DNA of 64,000 nt from Suilimivivens sp963618065. GTDB taxonomy: Bacteria; Bacillota; Clostridia; Lachnospirales; Lachnospiraceae. Under the pieces are notes generated by a model, which worked only from the letters and a program-made list of their open reading frames with translations, was not told the DNA's origin and did not search any database. A program made the position numbers and the translations under genes. This document shows positions 36,513-45,269 of this stretch, piece by piece (position 1 is the stretch's first letter; every line of letters starts with the position of its first letter). The stretch lies in assembly GCA_963618065.1 (NCBI GenBank), contig CAVERH010000003.1:52348-116347 (forward strand). The letters run 5' to 3'.

Positions 36513-37085
36513 TTAAGCTCCTGTACCTGTGCCGGTACCTGCACCGGAACCTGAACCTGTGCCGGTACTCTTAGCGCCCGGAATAACCAGTCGCTCAAAT
36601 GCAATCTCCATCGTCTCAATTGCAATCTCACTCTGTGTAGCATTCATATCGGGTGCGCTGTACTTACATACCCAGGCATCCTCCAGAATATACTGCTGGG
36701 TTGAATCCGAAGTAAATCCGCCAGGCTGTATGCCTCCATTCACATTCAGAAGCTCAATCAGAATCTTCTGACGCTTCATCTGGGCTGCTCTCTGATCATA
36801 TACACACTGTGCTGCCCATGTACGGAATTCACTGCTTGAGGTATAACCGGCCTTCAAGGTGAGATTTCCATGCTTGACAAGTCCCGGTACCTTCATCGGA
36901 GAAAAGCTCTTGGAATTACCGAAACGGAACTCAATAACATCCACTGTAGATTCAAGTCCTGTCACCTCACTGAACAATGCCTGAGCGGATGATTGTTCAA
37001 TGGTCACAAGGAAATGCATTTTCGTCCAGGGGTAGGTTTCATTTATCAAATTTTTAATATCGGTTACAGTTGTTGTTTCTGCCAT
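36513..37085 (-). CDS. main inner tube protein (Afp1/gp19 fold), 190 aa
   Basis: HFLVTIEQSSAQALFSEVTG then VDVIEFRFGN and MKVPGLVKHGNLTLKAGYTS are the conserved tube motifs; the later IAIETMEIAFERLVIPG is the closing strand. This is the Hcp/gp19-fold protein that stacks in hexameric rings inside the sheath. The last ~20 residues are a Gly/Thr/Ser repeat (GTGSGSGAGTGTGTGA) not typical of this family. AAAGGAG precedes the ATG at 37085. It follows the sheath gene by 37 bases. Confidence 0.92.
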   Translation of the reverse strand: MAETTTVTDIKNLINETYPWTKMHFLVTIEQSSAQALFSEVTGLESTVDVIEFRFGNSKSFSPMKVPGLVKHGNLTLKAGYTSSSEFRTWAAQCVYDQRAAQMKRQKILIELLNVNGGIQPGGFTSDSTQQYILEDAWVCKYSAPDMNATQSEIAIETMEIAFERLVIPGAKSTGTGSGSGAGTGTGTGA

Positions 37086-37122
37086 ATACTATGACTCCTT
37101 TCTATATTTCCTTAACGTGTTT

Positions 37123-38829
37123 CTATTCCTCTCCGCCGGCTGCTCCGCCTGCCTCTGCAGTAAACTGTGTTACGCGGAAGATTACAAACTCTGCAGGTCT
37201 TGAAGGCGCAATACCGATATTGCAGATCAGACGACCACTTGCTATATCGTCTCTGGACATGGTCTCAGGTCCGATTTCCACGAAGTAAGCCTCTGCCGGA
37301 GAAACACCTGCCAGCATTCCGGATCTCCATAAGCTCTCCAGGAAATCATTGATGGTGCCTCTCACACGATCCCAGAGAGTCACATCGTTCGGCTCAAATA
37401 CAACCCAGTTGGTATTGGCCTTGATGCTCTGCTCCACAAAGATGAAGAGTCTTCGTACATTGACATACTTAAAGTTCGAGTTGCTGCTTGCCGTACGTGC
37501 GCCCCAGATACGGATGCCCTGTCCGGGAATGGCACGGATCAGGTTGACTCCTGCCGGATTCAGGTAATCCTGCTCGGACTTATTATAGTTGACACTTAAG
37601 CCGCTTGCAAATACAACTTCATTGGCAGGTGCCTTGTGGACACCTCTGGTCATATCTGTTCTGGCGTAAACACCTGCAACTGCTCCTGAAGGAGGTACGA
37701 AATCCGGCTTGTTGGATGCACGGTCAAATACCTGAATCCAGGGATGATACATTGCTGCATAAGTGGAGTCGATGATTTCACGATATTCCAGAAGATCCTT
37801 TACCTTGTAGAAATCCTTCGGCATATCCAGAATTGCGAAACGGTCCTTCAGGTTCTCACACTGTCCTACCATTGCAACAACTACCTCAGGAATCGTAATG
37901 CCGGGTGCAATCAGCATGCTTACGTTCTGGTTTTCAACAAAGGCCTCAAGACCGGTTCTCTTTCCGGGTCCCTTATCCTCACCGATAAAGGTACCTGCCG
38001 TAACCTTGCTGATGCTGCCATCACGTCCGCCCTCCAGTGTAAACATTCCGCTCTCGTTATCCTCGCCGAGAATTGCGGTAACCGGATTGCCAATCTTGTG
38101 TTCATCCTGAACCTCCAGCTTTACAAGCTCACTGTTTGCCATACGGTATGCTATGTAATTCGGATTTGATGTATTAAAGCTGATGCCTCTGTAATTCTCT
38201 ACCTCTTCCCCGTAACGGACGGAGATGTCGGTCTCTACAAGATATACACATGTCTTGGGAATCAGTGCGGTATCTACAACCTCATTCTCAAATTCCTCTT
38301 CGAAGGTAATTACATTATCAAAAATGGATTTTACTCTGTTATATTCGCCATTGCAGACTACCAGGTCACCTTCGCGGAAGCCCTCGATGGTCTTAGCCAC
38401 ATAGGCATCTCCATTCTTTCCTACGAGCTGCATCTTACGCTTATTCACAGAGGTAAGGGTGATCTGGATACGATTACCCCACTTTCCTGCGTTTGCTGCC
38501 TCCAGCTTAAGAACTCCCTTGGTAACAGATGCTTTCTCTGCATCCGGAAGAGCGGTACGTACAACGAAGCAGGTGCCGCCTCCGTTTACGAAGAACTGCT
38601 CTACGGAAGGAGCCAGGTAACGATACTCGCCGTATTCAAATTCGCTTAACGGTTTTCCAAAGATACGGATGAATTCTCTATAGCTTGTAATCAGAGTGGG
38701 AGCGCCCTCTGTGGGTCCCTTTTCTGCGAAGCCGATAAAGCCTGCTACTGATGTTCCTGCTCCTTCAATTGTTCTGGGGGAATTGTCATATTCTTCTACA
38801 TATACCCCCGGTGAAAAATACTGAGCCAT
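37123..38829 (-). CDS. contractile sheath protein (Afp2-4-like), 568 aa
   Basis: YFSPGVYVEEYDNSPRTIEG and VAGFIGFAEKGP are the classical sheath start. The C-terminal sheath domain has WIQVFDRASNKPDFVPPSGA, GQGIRIWGARTASS, KYVNVRRLFIFVEQSI and VSPAEAYFVEIG. Only one sheath gene is present; AFP has three. The protein forms the outer contractile cylinder that drives the tube. The insertion around residues 120-270 is a surface domain. AAAGGAG precedes the ATG at 38829. Confidence 0.95.
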   Translation of the reverse strand: MAQYFSPGVYVEEYDNSPRTIEGAGTSVAGFIGFAEKGPTEGAPTLITSYREFIRIFGKPLSEFEYGEYRYLAPSVEQFFVNGGGTCFVVRTALPDAEKASVTKGVLKLEAANAGKWGNRIQITLTSVNKRKMQLVGKNGDAYVAKTIEGFREGDLVVCNGEYNRVKSIFDNVITFEEEFENEVVDTALIPKTCVYLVETDISVRYGEEVENYRGISFNTSNPNYIAYRMANSELVKLEVQDEHKIGNPVTAILGEDNESGMFTLEGGRDGSISKVTAGTFIGEDKGPGKRTGLEAFVENQNVSMLIAPGITIPEVVVAMVGQCENLKDRFAILDMPKDFYKVKDLLEYREIIDSTYAAMYHPWIQVFDRASNKPDFVPPSGAVAGVYARTDMTRGVHKAPANEVVFASGLSVNYNKSEQDYLNPAGVNLIRAIPGQGIRIWGARTASSNSNFKYVNVRRLFIFVEQSIKANTNWVVFEPNDVTLWDRVRGTINDFLESLWRSGMLAGVSPAEAYFVEIGPETMSRDDIASGRLICNIGIAPSRPAEFVIFRVTQFTAEAGGAAGGEE

Positions 38830-38849
38830 AATATTATCTCCTTTCTAAA

Positions 38850-39239
38850 TTACACGATTGCCTTTGTCTGTCCGGGATTCATGATTTTAATTGTCCCGGC
38901 TCCAAAGCCACATACAAGTGTTGCGTCACTGGTCAGACATGGAACTCCGCTAATCAGTACTTTGGGATTGGATGCAATCCAGGTTCCTGCCGGTACCATC
39001 GTACAGGGCTGCGGAGTCAGCACTCCAAGGGCGGCTGCCGTAGCTGCTGCCACCGTCGGATTTGCCAGTGAAGTGCACATTCCGAAGGTGGGAAGATTCG
39101 TTCCCGGCTGCATATCCTGTATCGTAGCGATCGGACGACCGTCTGCCATACAGCTTAGCTGTGAGGTTACCTGCAATGTGCATGGTGCTGTTCCAAACGC
39201 ACACGTGCAGGTCGCTCCTGTCACTGTCATTGCTCCCAT
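38850..39239 (-). CDS. DUF4280 PAAR-like spike tip protein, 129 aa
   Basis: Begins VTGATCTCAFGTAPCTLQV and continues with IATIQDMQPGTN, FGMCTSLANP, PCTMVPAGTW and LTSDATLVCGFGAGTIKI, the conserved DUF4280 layout with paired Cys residues. These proteins cap the spike as PAAR does and can hold the tip metal. The start is uncertain between ATG 39239 and ATG 39230 (MTVTGAT); the second matches family starts better. It lies between the beta-sandwich gene and the sheath gene, away from the spike gene. Confidence 0.88.
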   Translation of the reverse strand: MGAMTVTGATCTCAFGTAPCTLQVTSQLSCMADGRPIATIQDMQPGTNLPTFGMCTSLANPTVAAATAAALGVLTPQPCTMVPAGTWIASNPKVLISGVPCLTSDATLVCGFGAGTIKIMNPGQTKAIV

Positions 39240-39245
39240 CCTTTC

Positions 39246-39974
39246 CTATAACCTCCTGTGTTCCGGATCATCAAAGACAATCCTTTTAAATTTTGTCTGT
39301 CCTTTTACGACATAGCGAACCAGATAATCGGTTCCCCGTCCGTCTCCACGTACTCTCAGAATGTAATCTCCGGATCCTGTTGTCCGCCCTCTGATGATAC
39401 GTGTGACTGTTTCCTCCGGCTTGCAGACCGTCTGGAGAGGTTCCCTCAATCGCAGATACTGCTTGTGGTTCACAGGCTGGATATGGAACTCCTCGAAGGA
39501 TTCCGGACTGTCATGGATCAGCGCATAATCTCTCTCTGTCAGCTTTTTGGACTGAAGAAGCTTAAGCTGCTGCTTCTTTTCAAGATAGCCCTGTACCATC
39601 GCATGGGGATCTGTCATGGACACGGCATCAATGGAACTGATTCCTGCCAGATTACCTTTTAATTCCAGCAGATCCACATAGCCATAAGCCGGTATCTCCG
39701 GGATGAGATTTATGAACACCTCCGGATATCTTCCGCCAAGCTTCTCATAATGAATCTCCGTAACTGCTTCCAGATATCCCTTTGCCCGGACTGTAAGCTC
39801 CCTGTCCGTCCTTCCCATATTCATGCCGATATAGAGTCCGTCGCCCTTACTTACATATGTCACCAGTCTGCCGTCATGGTAAAGCATTACCTGATGCTCG
39901 GTTACCGGGTTCCCGGTAGTCGTATCAATCAGATGTACAATCAGATCCAGTGAATATGAAATCAAAGCTTCCAC
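39246..39974 (-). CDS. CIS-locus protein with N-terminal beta-sandwich, 242 aa
   Basis: No clear family name. Residues ~8-90 (LDLIVHLIDTTTGNPVTEH through VFINLIPE) resemble a carboxypeptidase-regulatory or Ig-like beta-sandwich; the rest is helical then beta (RIIRGRTTGSGDYILRVRGD). The start is a GTG at 39974, directly after the TAA of the cap gene, with AGGAGGG 11 bases upstream, so translation is coupled. It sits between the cap and the PAAR-like gene. It is a candidate for a peripheral or receptor-contacting part because no tail fibre is seen, but that is speculation. Confidence 0.6.
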   Translation of the reverse strand: MEALISYSLDLIVHLIDTTTGNPVTEHQVMLYHDGRLVTYVSKGDGLYIGMNMGRTDRELTVRAKGYLEAVTEIHYEKLGGRYPEVFINLIPEIPAYGYVDLLELKGNLAGISSIDAVSMTDPHAMVQGYLEKKQQLKLLQSKKLTERDYALIHDSPESFEEFHIQPVNHKQYLRLREPLQTVCKPEETVTRIIRGRTTGSGDYILRVRGDGRGTDYLVRYVVKGQTKFKRIVFDDPEHRRL

Positions 39975-40574
39975 TTATTCCCGATCCCTCCTTTCACGGC
40001 CGATCATGTCAATGCCAAATACTGCATCACTGACACGCGGAGGATCAACCACAATTTCACTGGATACATATACCGGTGCCGCCTTATAGAACAGGCTGAT
40101 CTCATAGGGCTTATTGATCGCCTGCCACACCCGTACCTTCTCCTCCAGCGCCATCTTCGCCTGAGTCAGCGCGATCGGAGGTTCTGTCGCATCCAGCCAT
40201 GGTTGCAGCTGGTGGGGATAGACATAATTGTTATCACTTACAATCTGTGCTACCCTTCCAATAATTTTCTGTATATCCGGTGCTTTCAGTCCCATCTGGG
40301 AAGAACCGTTTATAAATACCATATAGTAAAGACTATACGGTACCGGCGGCCTGGTAATGGCTGTCCCACCCGCGGAATATCTGGGTGTCTGGAGTCTAAC
40401 CCCCTCCTCCTTGACATCGTACAGGTACAGACCAACGATATAGTCTACATCCTGGGAGGTTGGTGAGGAAATTTCAATATTATTCGGAGAAGGCACCGGC
40501 TCGGGACACATCTTTTCCCTGAGCATCTTGCAGATATAGCTGCTGACATCTGAAATAATTGTGTAATCTGCCAT
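39975..40574 (-). CDS. tail terminator/cap protein (DUF4255, Pvc16/Afp16-like), 199 aa
   Basis: ISDVSSYICKMLREKM at the start, then IEISSPTSQDVDYIVGLYLYDVKEE, the RPPVPYSLYYMVFI motif, and the later IGRVAQIVSDN helix match DUF4255 proteins, which close the distal end of sheath and tube. It is usually next to tube and sheath genes, as here. GGAAGGAGGG precedes the ATG at 40574. Confidence 0.9.
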   Translation of the reverse strand: MADYTIISDVSSYICKMLREKMCPEPVPSPNNIEISSPTSQDVDYIVGLYLYDVKEEGVRLQTPRYSAGGTAITRPPVPYSLYYMVFINGSSQMGLKAPDIQKIIGRVAQIVSDNNYVYPHQLQPWLDATEPPIALTQAKMALEEKVRVWQAINKPYEISLFYKAAPVYVSSEIVVDPPRVSDAVFGIDMIGRERRDRE

Positions 40575-40577
40575 TGC

Positions 40578-43202
40578 TTATGCCCCTCCTTCCATCAGCA
40601 TCCGGTAGACCTCCTGAATCCGGGGTTCCATATCATTGTTTCTTACGGATGCGTAATTACTCTTTGGTATGTAATATGCAGTACAGTCAAAAATCGTACT
40701 TCCATCTGAACTTGAAATATAAAGCGTTCCCATTAGTCCGGCTTCCTTAACCAGCTTGCCTACTGCCTTTCCTGTAGTCATATATTCCTTCTTGCCGGAG
40801 GTAAATAAATAATATTTGCCGGACTGGCTCAATGTTACGGTATAATGCGCATTATCAAAAATATACCGGTACTCGTACACCTGCGAGACTGCCTTAAGGG
40901 AAAGATATTCTGCGGTGTCCTTATCGTATTGCTCATAAATATAGCTGTTGCCGGCTGCAGCAAGCTTTCCTGCAAGGGAAGCTGCCAGCGTTCTCGCATC
41001 TGTATGATTGGTATCCTCGGCAAACATGGACAAAGCAATCAGTGCGCCTGCCTTTTCCTTCTCAGAAGCAGTGCTGCTTCCGGAGGAATCACCGAAATAT
41101 TCTCCGAAATAATCATTCAGAAGGCTCTTTAAATCGCTGACATTCATATCCTTACCGGTTGCCGTAGCAGCCTCAATCTGCTCCTTAATCTCACCGACGC
41201 TGCTTTGCATCTGCTCCTTGACATCACTGTCAAGCTCCGTGGAACCATCGAGTGCCTTCTGAATCTCCTCTACCGCTGCAGCAGCCGCATCCGGGTCATT
41301 GCTGCTTAATGCCGAAAAGGCTGCAAGCTGGTTTTCAATTGCAGTGGAATCTGTGGAGCTGTCCCTGATTCCCGAGGTAATCGATGCTGCAAGTGTATTA
41401 AGCATCTTCGATGCACTTCCGTCTGAAAGTCCCGCAAGTGCTTTCGCCTTATCTGCTTCCGAGCTGTTCTCCGAATTCAGTATTCCTGTCAGCTCCTCTG
41501 TCAGACTGTCCATATCTGTCTGCTTTGCCTCGATTTCTGCTTCCAGTCGTTTCGCCTCTGTCAGATTATTCTTATCAAGGGCATTCTGGCGTTTTGTTTC
41601 CAGCTCTTCCTTCTGCTGCCTTAAGGTATCAAGCTCCGAGGAATCACCGGAATCTGCCACCAGACCGGAGAGCTCTGATCTGAGCCAGTTCAGATACTCA
41701 TCAATCGTTTCAAGCTGATAGGATTCTGCGTCATCTGCCGGAACAAGAGCCTTTAGGCTTTCCGCCTCATCAATGCGTCCAAGGATATCCTCCTGGGCCG
41801 AGGCGTTCGCCATACGCTTGCAGGCCTCATCCAGCATCGTCTGATATTCCATCCGGGCTGCATTGGTATCGCTCTTCTGCTGCGTCAGATAGCTTTTCCT
41901 CGTTGCATCCGAAGCCCCGCTTGCAACAGCCTCCCGATACTCTGCCGAAGCACCGGCAGAGAGCTTGCTTTTCCATTCGGAATATGCTTCATCAATCAGT
42001 CCGCCCTGCAGGGTTTGAAGCTCACTGTTGGCATTTGCCGTAACATTCTTCATGATGTTGCGCAGATTAACCAGATTTTCTGTAGCTGTATCTGCTCCGC
42101 TGATATCTGAATTATTCGCACAATTGATCAGATCATTACTATATTGATAGATCTGCTTAGTGGTCGTGCTGGAGCCTTCGCTAAGCAGCCTGGCTGTATA
42201 GGTAGTAATGCTGTTTTCCACATTGGAGCGTGCTTCCGTCACCGCATCAATCAGCGTGGAATCCTCCTGATAATTATTATTCAGTGTGACCTCCGCGAAG
42301 ATCCCGCCCCTGTTCTGACGGGCTTCATACTCCTCTGTCACAAGCTTTTTCATCGCTTCCGTCTCTGCTGCTTCGAGCCGTTCCTCATACTCCTTACGGG
42401 TCATGGTTTCTTCCTCCTGACCTGTGATCTTCTTCATCAGAGTATCCAGATATTCGGTCAGAAGTGTGAGGGATTCCACCCTCCGCTGTGCGTCCACGGC
42501 AGTTGCCACCGTCTCTGCCTCTGTGACCCAGGAAGCCGGCTTGCCGCGTCCTGCCAGTCCATTCTTATAGCTATCCAGGGCACTGAGCTTCGTATCACAG
42601 GAATCCGTTACGGAATTCTTGATACTCAGTCCATAAAAGAGTCCTATGATTTCAATATTCTTGTCATCGCTGTCGGACTTGGATTCCTTTGCCTCGAGGA
42701 ACTGGTAACGGAGCTTAATAGGCTCTAATTCCTTCATGTTTTCCAGATCATAAGGATTATTGATATCATAAGTCCCGACCGTCTGACCGGTTCTCAGATC
42801 TGTAATATTTCCTGAGGAATCCACCTTATGGGTAAATTCCAGTGCTTCAATCACGGATGCCTCTACCGGTGTTCCGGCAGAAGTAATTGCTGCAATTGAT
42901 GTGGCATCTGTGATTTCGTACCACTTTCCGGAGGAAAGCTCCGACTTATAGTACATGTTATTCTGGTTAAATTCGTTGGCTGACTCTGTCGCCAGAGAGT
43001 AAATCTCATCGGTCAGCCCGTTGATATGAATCAGGTAGGAGCCGATGACCAGAGTCGAATTCTCAATTTCACTGTCCGAAACATGTACCGATTTCGTTCC
43101 GTTGTCGCGTTCACTGGTTACTGCCTGTACCTTGATGGTCTGAACAATCGTCGCTGTGCAGATCAGAACAGCCAGTGCCGCACACCAGATCTTCTTTTTC
43201 AT
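40578..43202 (-). CDS. secreted coiled-coil protein of the CIS envelope module, 874 aa
   Basis: Starts with a clear Sec signal peptide (MKKKIWCAALAVLICTATIV, cleavage probably after VQA at residue 27). The centre (about 200-740) is a long, Glu/Ala/Ser-rich helical coiled coil with QKEELETKRQNALDKN-type heptads. The last ~130 residues are beta-rich with YYLFTSGKKEYMTTGKAVGK and no membrane segment or sortase motif. No family is recognised. It lies in the same operon as the cap and the TolC-like protein. It could form a scaffold outside the membrane through which the CIS is docked; this is inference. Confidence 0.75.
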   Translation of the reverse strand: MKKKIWCAALAVLICTATIVQTIKVQAVTSERDNGTKSVHVSDSEIENSTLVIGSYLIHINGLTDEIYSLATESANEFNQNNMYYKSELSSGKWYEITDATSIAAITSAGTPVEASVIEALEFTHKVDSSGNITDLRTGQTVGTYDINNPYDLENMKELEPIKLRYQFLEAKESKSDSDDKNIEIIGLFYGLSIKNSVTDSCDTKLSALDSYKNGLAGRGKPASWVTEAETVATAVDAQRRVESLTLLTEYLDTLMKKITGQEEETMTRKEYEERLEAAETEAMKKLVTEEYEARQNRGGIFAEVTLNNNYQEDSTLIDAVTEARSNVENSITTYTARLLSEGSSTTTKQIYQYSNDLINCANNSDISGADTATENLVNLRNIMKNVTANANSELQTLQGGLIDEAYSEWKSKLSAGASAEYREAVASGASDATRKSYLTQQKSDTNAARMEYQTMLDEACKRMANASAQEDILGRIDEAESLKALVPADDAESYQLETIDEYLNWLRSELSGLVADSGDSSELDTLRQQKEELETKRQNALDKNNLTEAKRLEAEIEAKQTDMDSLTEELTGILNSENSSEADKAKALAGLSDGSASKMLNTLAASITSGIRDSSTDSTAIENQLAAFSALSSNDPDAAAAAVEEIQKALDGSTELDSDVKEQMQSSVGEIKEQIEAATATGKDMNVSDLKSLLNDYFGEYFGDSSGSSTASEKEKAGALIALSMFAEDTNHTDARTLAASLAGKLAAAGNSYIYEQYDKDTAEYLSLKAVSQVYEYRYIFDNAHYTVTLSQSGKYYLFTSGKKEYMTTGKAVGKLVKEAGLMGTLYISSSDGSTIFDCTAYYIPKSNYASVRNNDMEPRIQEVYRMLMEGGA

Positions 43203-43217
43203 GGAACTCCTCCTTCC

Positions 43218-45269
43218 TTACTCTGTCTTTCTATAAATCATCTGATCGCCTGTATTGAAGCTGCCTTCACAGTACAGGGCTCCGCTGCTGTCATAAAGAC
43301 TTACGGTAAGCTCATCCAGACTGTTATTAGCTGCCGGCAGATACTGGAACCTCTCGCCAACCTTGATCGGCTCTTCACTGACAAGTGCAGTACCGTCCAG
43401 ATCCCGGATTACGAAGGAGGCAATATCCTTTCCATCCTTCGGGGTAATCGTCAGCTGCATAAAGCCGGAGCTCATCGTTGTGACGGTATAATAAGCCACC
43501 GCTTCATAGGTTTCACGCTGTTCCACATGATAATCCGTAACCGTCAGCTTTCCGGAATAAACCGTAGGATCAATTTCGCAGTCATCAACGAACTTGTCTC
43601 CTGCATAAAGCCGGATAATGACCTTCTCTGCTTCCTGCGTATCCAATGCCAGATGACGGATCGTGCTTTCGATGGTAGTTCTGCTTCCTACCTGTACTCC
43701 GTCAATCCACAGCTCGTAGGAATCAATATCGGTTTCCAGATTTTCCGAGGTACTAAGCCCCAGTTCAAACATATTGTCAGAAACCAGAGAACGGATGTAA
43801 TAATAAATACCATCCCCTTCATCCTCTACCACATAGCTGTTGCCTCCGGAGGCTGTCGAAAGATTCACGAACTCTCCGGTCATATATTCGGAGACCTTGC
43901 CGCAGGTCAGCCGGTTAAAGCTGTAAAGGATACCGGAATAATCAGCCTGAGCCTGCAGATAATCAAGCTGCAGCTCCTCATATTCCGACTGCACAGCCGA
44001 ATATTCCTCATAGGTCATCTTTCCGCTCATATTGAGATAGGAATCCTTCTTTAATTCCTTGGATTTTGCCTCCAGATTTTCCTTAGCCGTGCTGACGGCA
44101 TTCTTAGCTGATATATAATTTTCAAAGCTGTCCTTCACATTCTGTGTGATTTCTGCCTTGGTGGCATTCTGGTCAGCCAGTGCATTCTGATATTCCACGG
44201 CTGCTTCATATAAAGCGTATGGCTCATCCTCCACATAGCGGACACCGTCTATCGAGCCCTTCAGCCATTCCTTTGGAATTTTGACAAACAGAATACGGAA
44301 GTAACCGTTCCACGGCTCATCCACCGCATTCAGGAATTCGTTGTACTTCAGCTTAAACGCCGCTGAATCAAGCTTCTGTCCATTCTTTGCACGATTGATA
44401 TAGCTGTCAATGATGGACATCTTGGAGGAGCCATACTGCTTCTCCATCAGACTGTAGTTCGTATTCAGTGAAAGCAGGGCATTGGCTGCCGTCTGCTGTG
44501 CCTGATAATAGGTGTCACTTCTATCTAATGTAGCCTCAATCAGGGTATCTAAATCCTTCCGTTCCATATCAGCATCCACAAACGGTGTTGCATAGGTATA
44601 TCCGGTCAGATCCATTCCCATCAGGGTTCCAAGCTTCTCCTGTCCGGCTTCCAGACTTCTCTCATCCGCAGCGATGGTTTTCTTAAGTGTACTGATTTTG
44701 GTCTTCATGGAGTCCACATCCGTCTGTGTGGCCTGACCTATGAGGAGCCGAGCCTGATTTCGCTGGAGTGTCTTTTCATAGCTTGTAAGCAGTTCTTCGT
44801 TGTAGCTGATTTCCTCCTGAAGACGATAGAGCTCTACGAACTGGAGCTCAACCGTCTCATAAATTCCATACACCGAGTCGTCAAGCTGATGCTTAAGCTG
44901 GTCAATCTCCGACTGCATTTCCAATGGCTCATAAGCATAAGAATAGGCATCCGAGAGGTTTGGCTTTTCCGGCAGCTTGAAATTTAAAAGTGGAGACCAC
45001 CGGAAGGAACGCTGATTCTTTTCCTTCAGCTTCAGCTTCTTTACGGCCTGAGTATATTTCACCCGGGCGAGAGTCAGCTTATTCTGAATACCGCTGTAGG
45101 TATCACTGTTGGCAAGCGCCGTCGTTTTTGCCGTATTAATATTCAACTGCTTTTGTGCGGCCTGTACCGTTCCACCGCTGATCCATCCGGCCGGAATGAC
45201 CAGAATCATGCTCAAGCTGATGAACAGAGCCGTGATGCGCTTTTTCAACCCGTCATTCCTCCTTGGCAT
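43218..45269 (-). CDS. TolC-like (outer membrane efflux family) coiled-coil secreted protein, 683 aa
   Basis: After a signal peptide, two long helical hairpins follow. The first has LLIGQATQTDVDSMKTKIST, the hallmark of TolC-family helices, followed by LEAGQEKLGTLMGMDL. The second is around TYEEYSAVQSEYEELQL. The last ~220 residues are a beta-rich domain not found in TolC. The ATG at 45269 overlaps the preceding stop but lacks a ribosome site. A TTG at 45248 has AGGAGG 9 bases upstream and would give a neat MKKRITALF signal peptide. TolC forms trans-envelope tunnels in diderms; in a monoderm it may reach through the wall. It belongs to the envelope module of the CIS operon. Confidence 0.75.
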   Translation of the reverse strand: MPRRNDGLKKRITALFISLSMILVIPAGWISGGTVQAAQKQLNINTAKTTALANSDTYSGIQNKLTLARVKYTQAVKKLKLKEKNQRSFRWSPLLNFKLPEKPNLSDAYSYAYEPLEMQSEIDQLKHQLDDSVYGIYETVELQFVELYRLQEEISYNEELLTSYEKTLQRNQARLLIGQATQTDVDSMKTKISTLKKTIAADERSLEAGQEKLGTLMGMDLTGYTYATPFVDADMERKDLDTLIEATLDRSDTYYQAQQTAANALLSLNTNYSLMEKQYGSSKMSIIDSYINRAKNGQKLDSAAFKLKYNEFLNAVDEPWNGYFRILFVKIPKEWLKGSIDGVRYVEDEPYALYEAAVEYQNALADQNATKAEITQNVKDSFENYISAKNAVSTAKENLEAKSKELKKDSYLNMSGKMTYEEYSAVQSEYEELQLDYLQAQADYSGILYSFNRLTCGKVSEYMTGEFVNLSTASGGNSYVVEDEGDGIYYYIRSLVSDNMFELGLSTSENLETDIDSYELWIDGVQVGSRTTIESTIRHLALDTQEAEKVIIRLYAGDKFVDDCEIDPTVYSGKLTVTDYHVEQRETYEAVAYYTVTTMSSGFMQLTITPKDGKDIASFVIRDLDGTALVSEEPIKVGERFQYLPAANNSLDELTVSLYDSSGALYCEGSFNTGDQMIYRKTE

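Noticed and set aside
22177..39239. R-type tailocin/diffocin or intact prophage
   Set aside because: No fibre, holin, endolysin, capsid, portal or integrase genes; AAA+ ATPase, DUF4280 tip and Pvc16 cap mark the eCIS lineage.
43026..44054. Plus-strand open frame of 342 codons
   Set aside because: It lies antisense to the TolC-like and secreted coiled-coil genes, lacks a ribosome site and has no recognisable domain; it is a by-product of codon use on the other strand.
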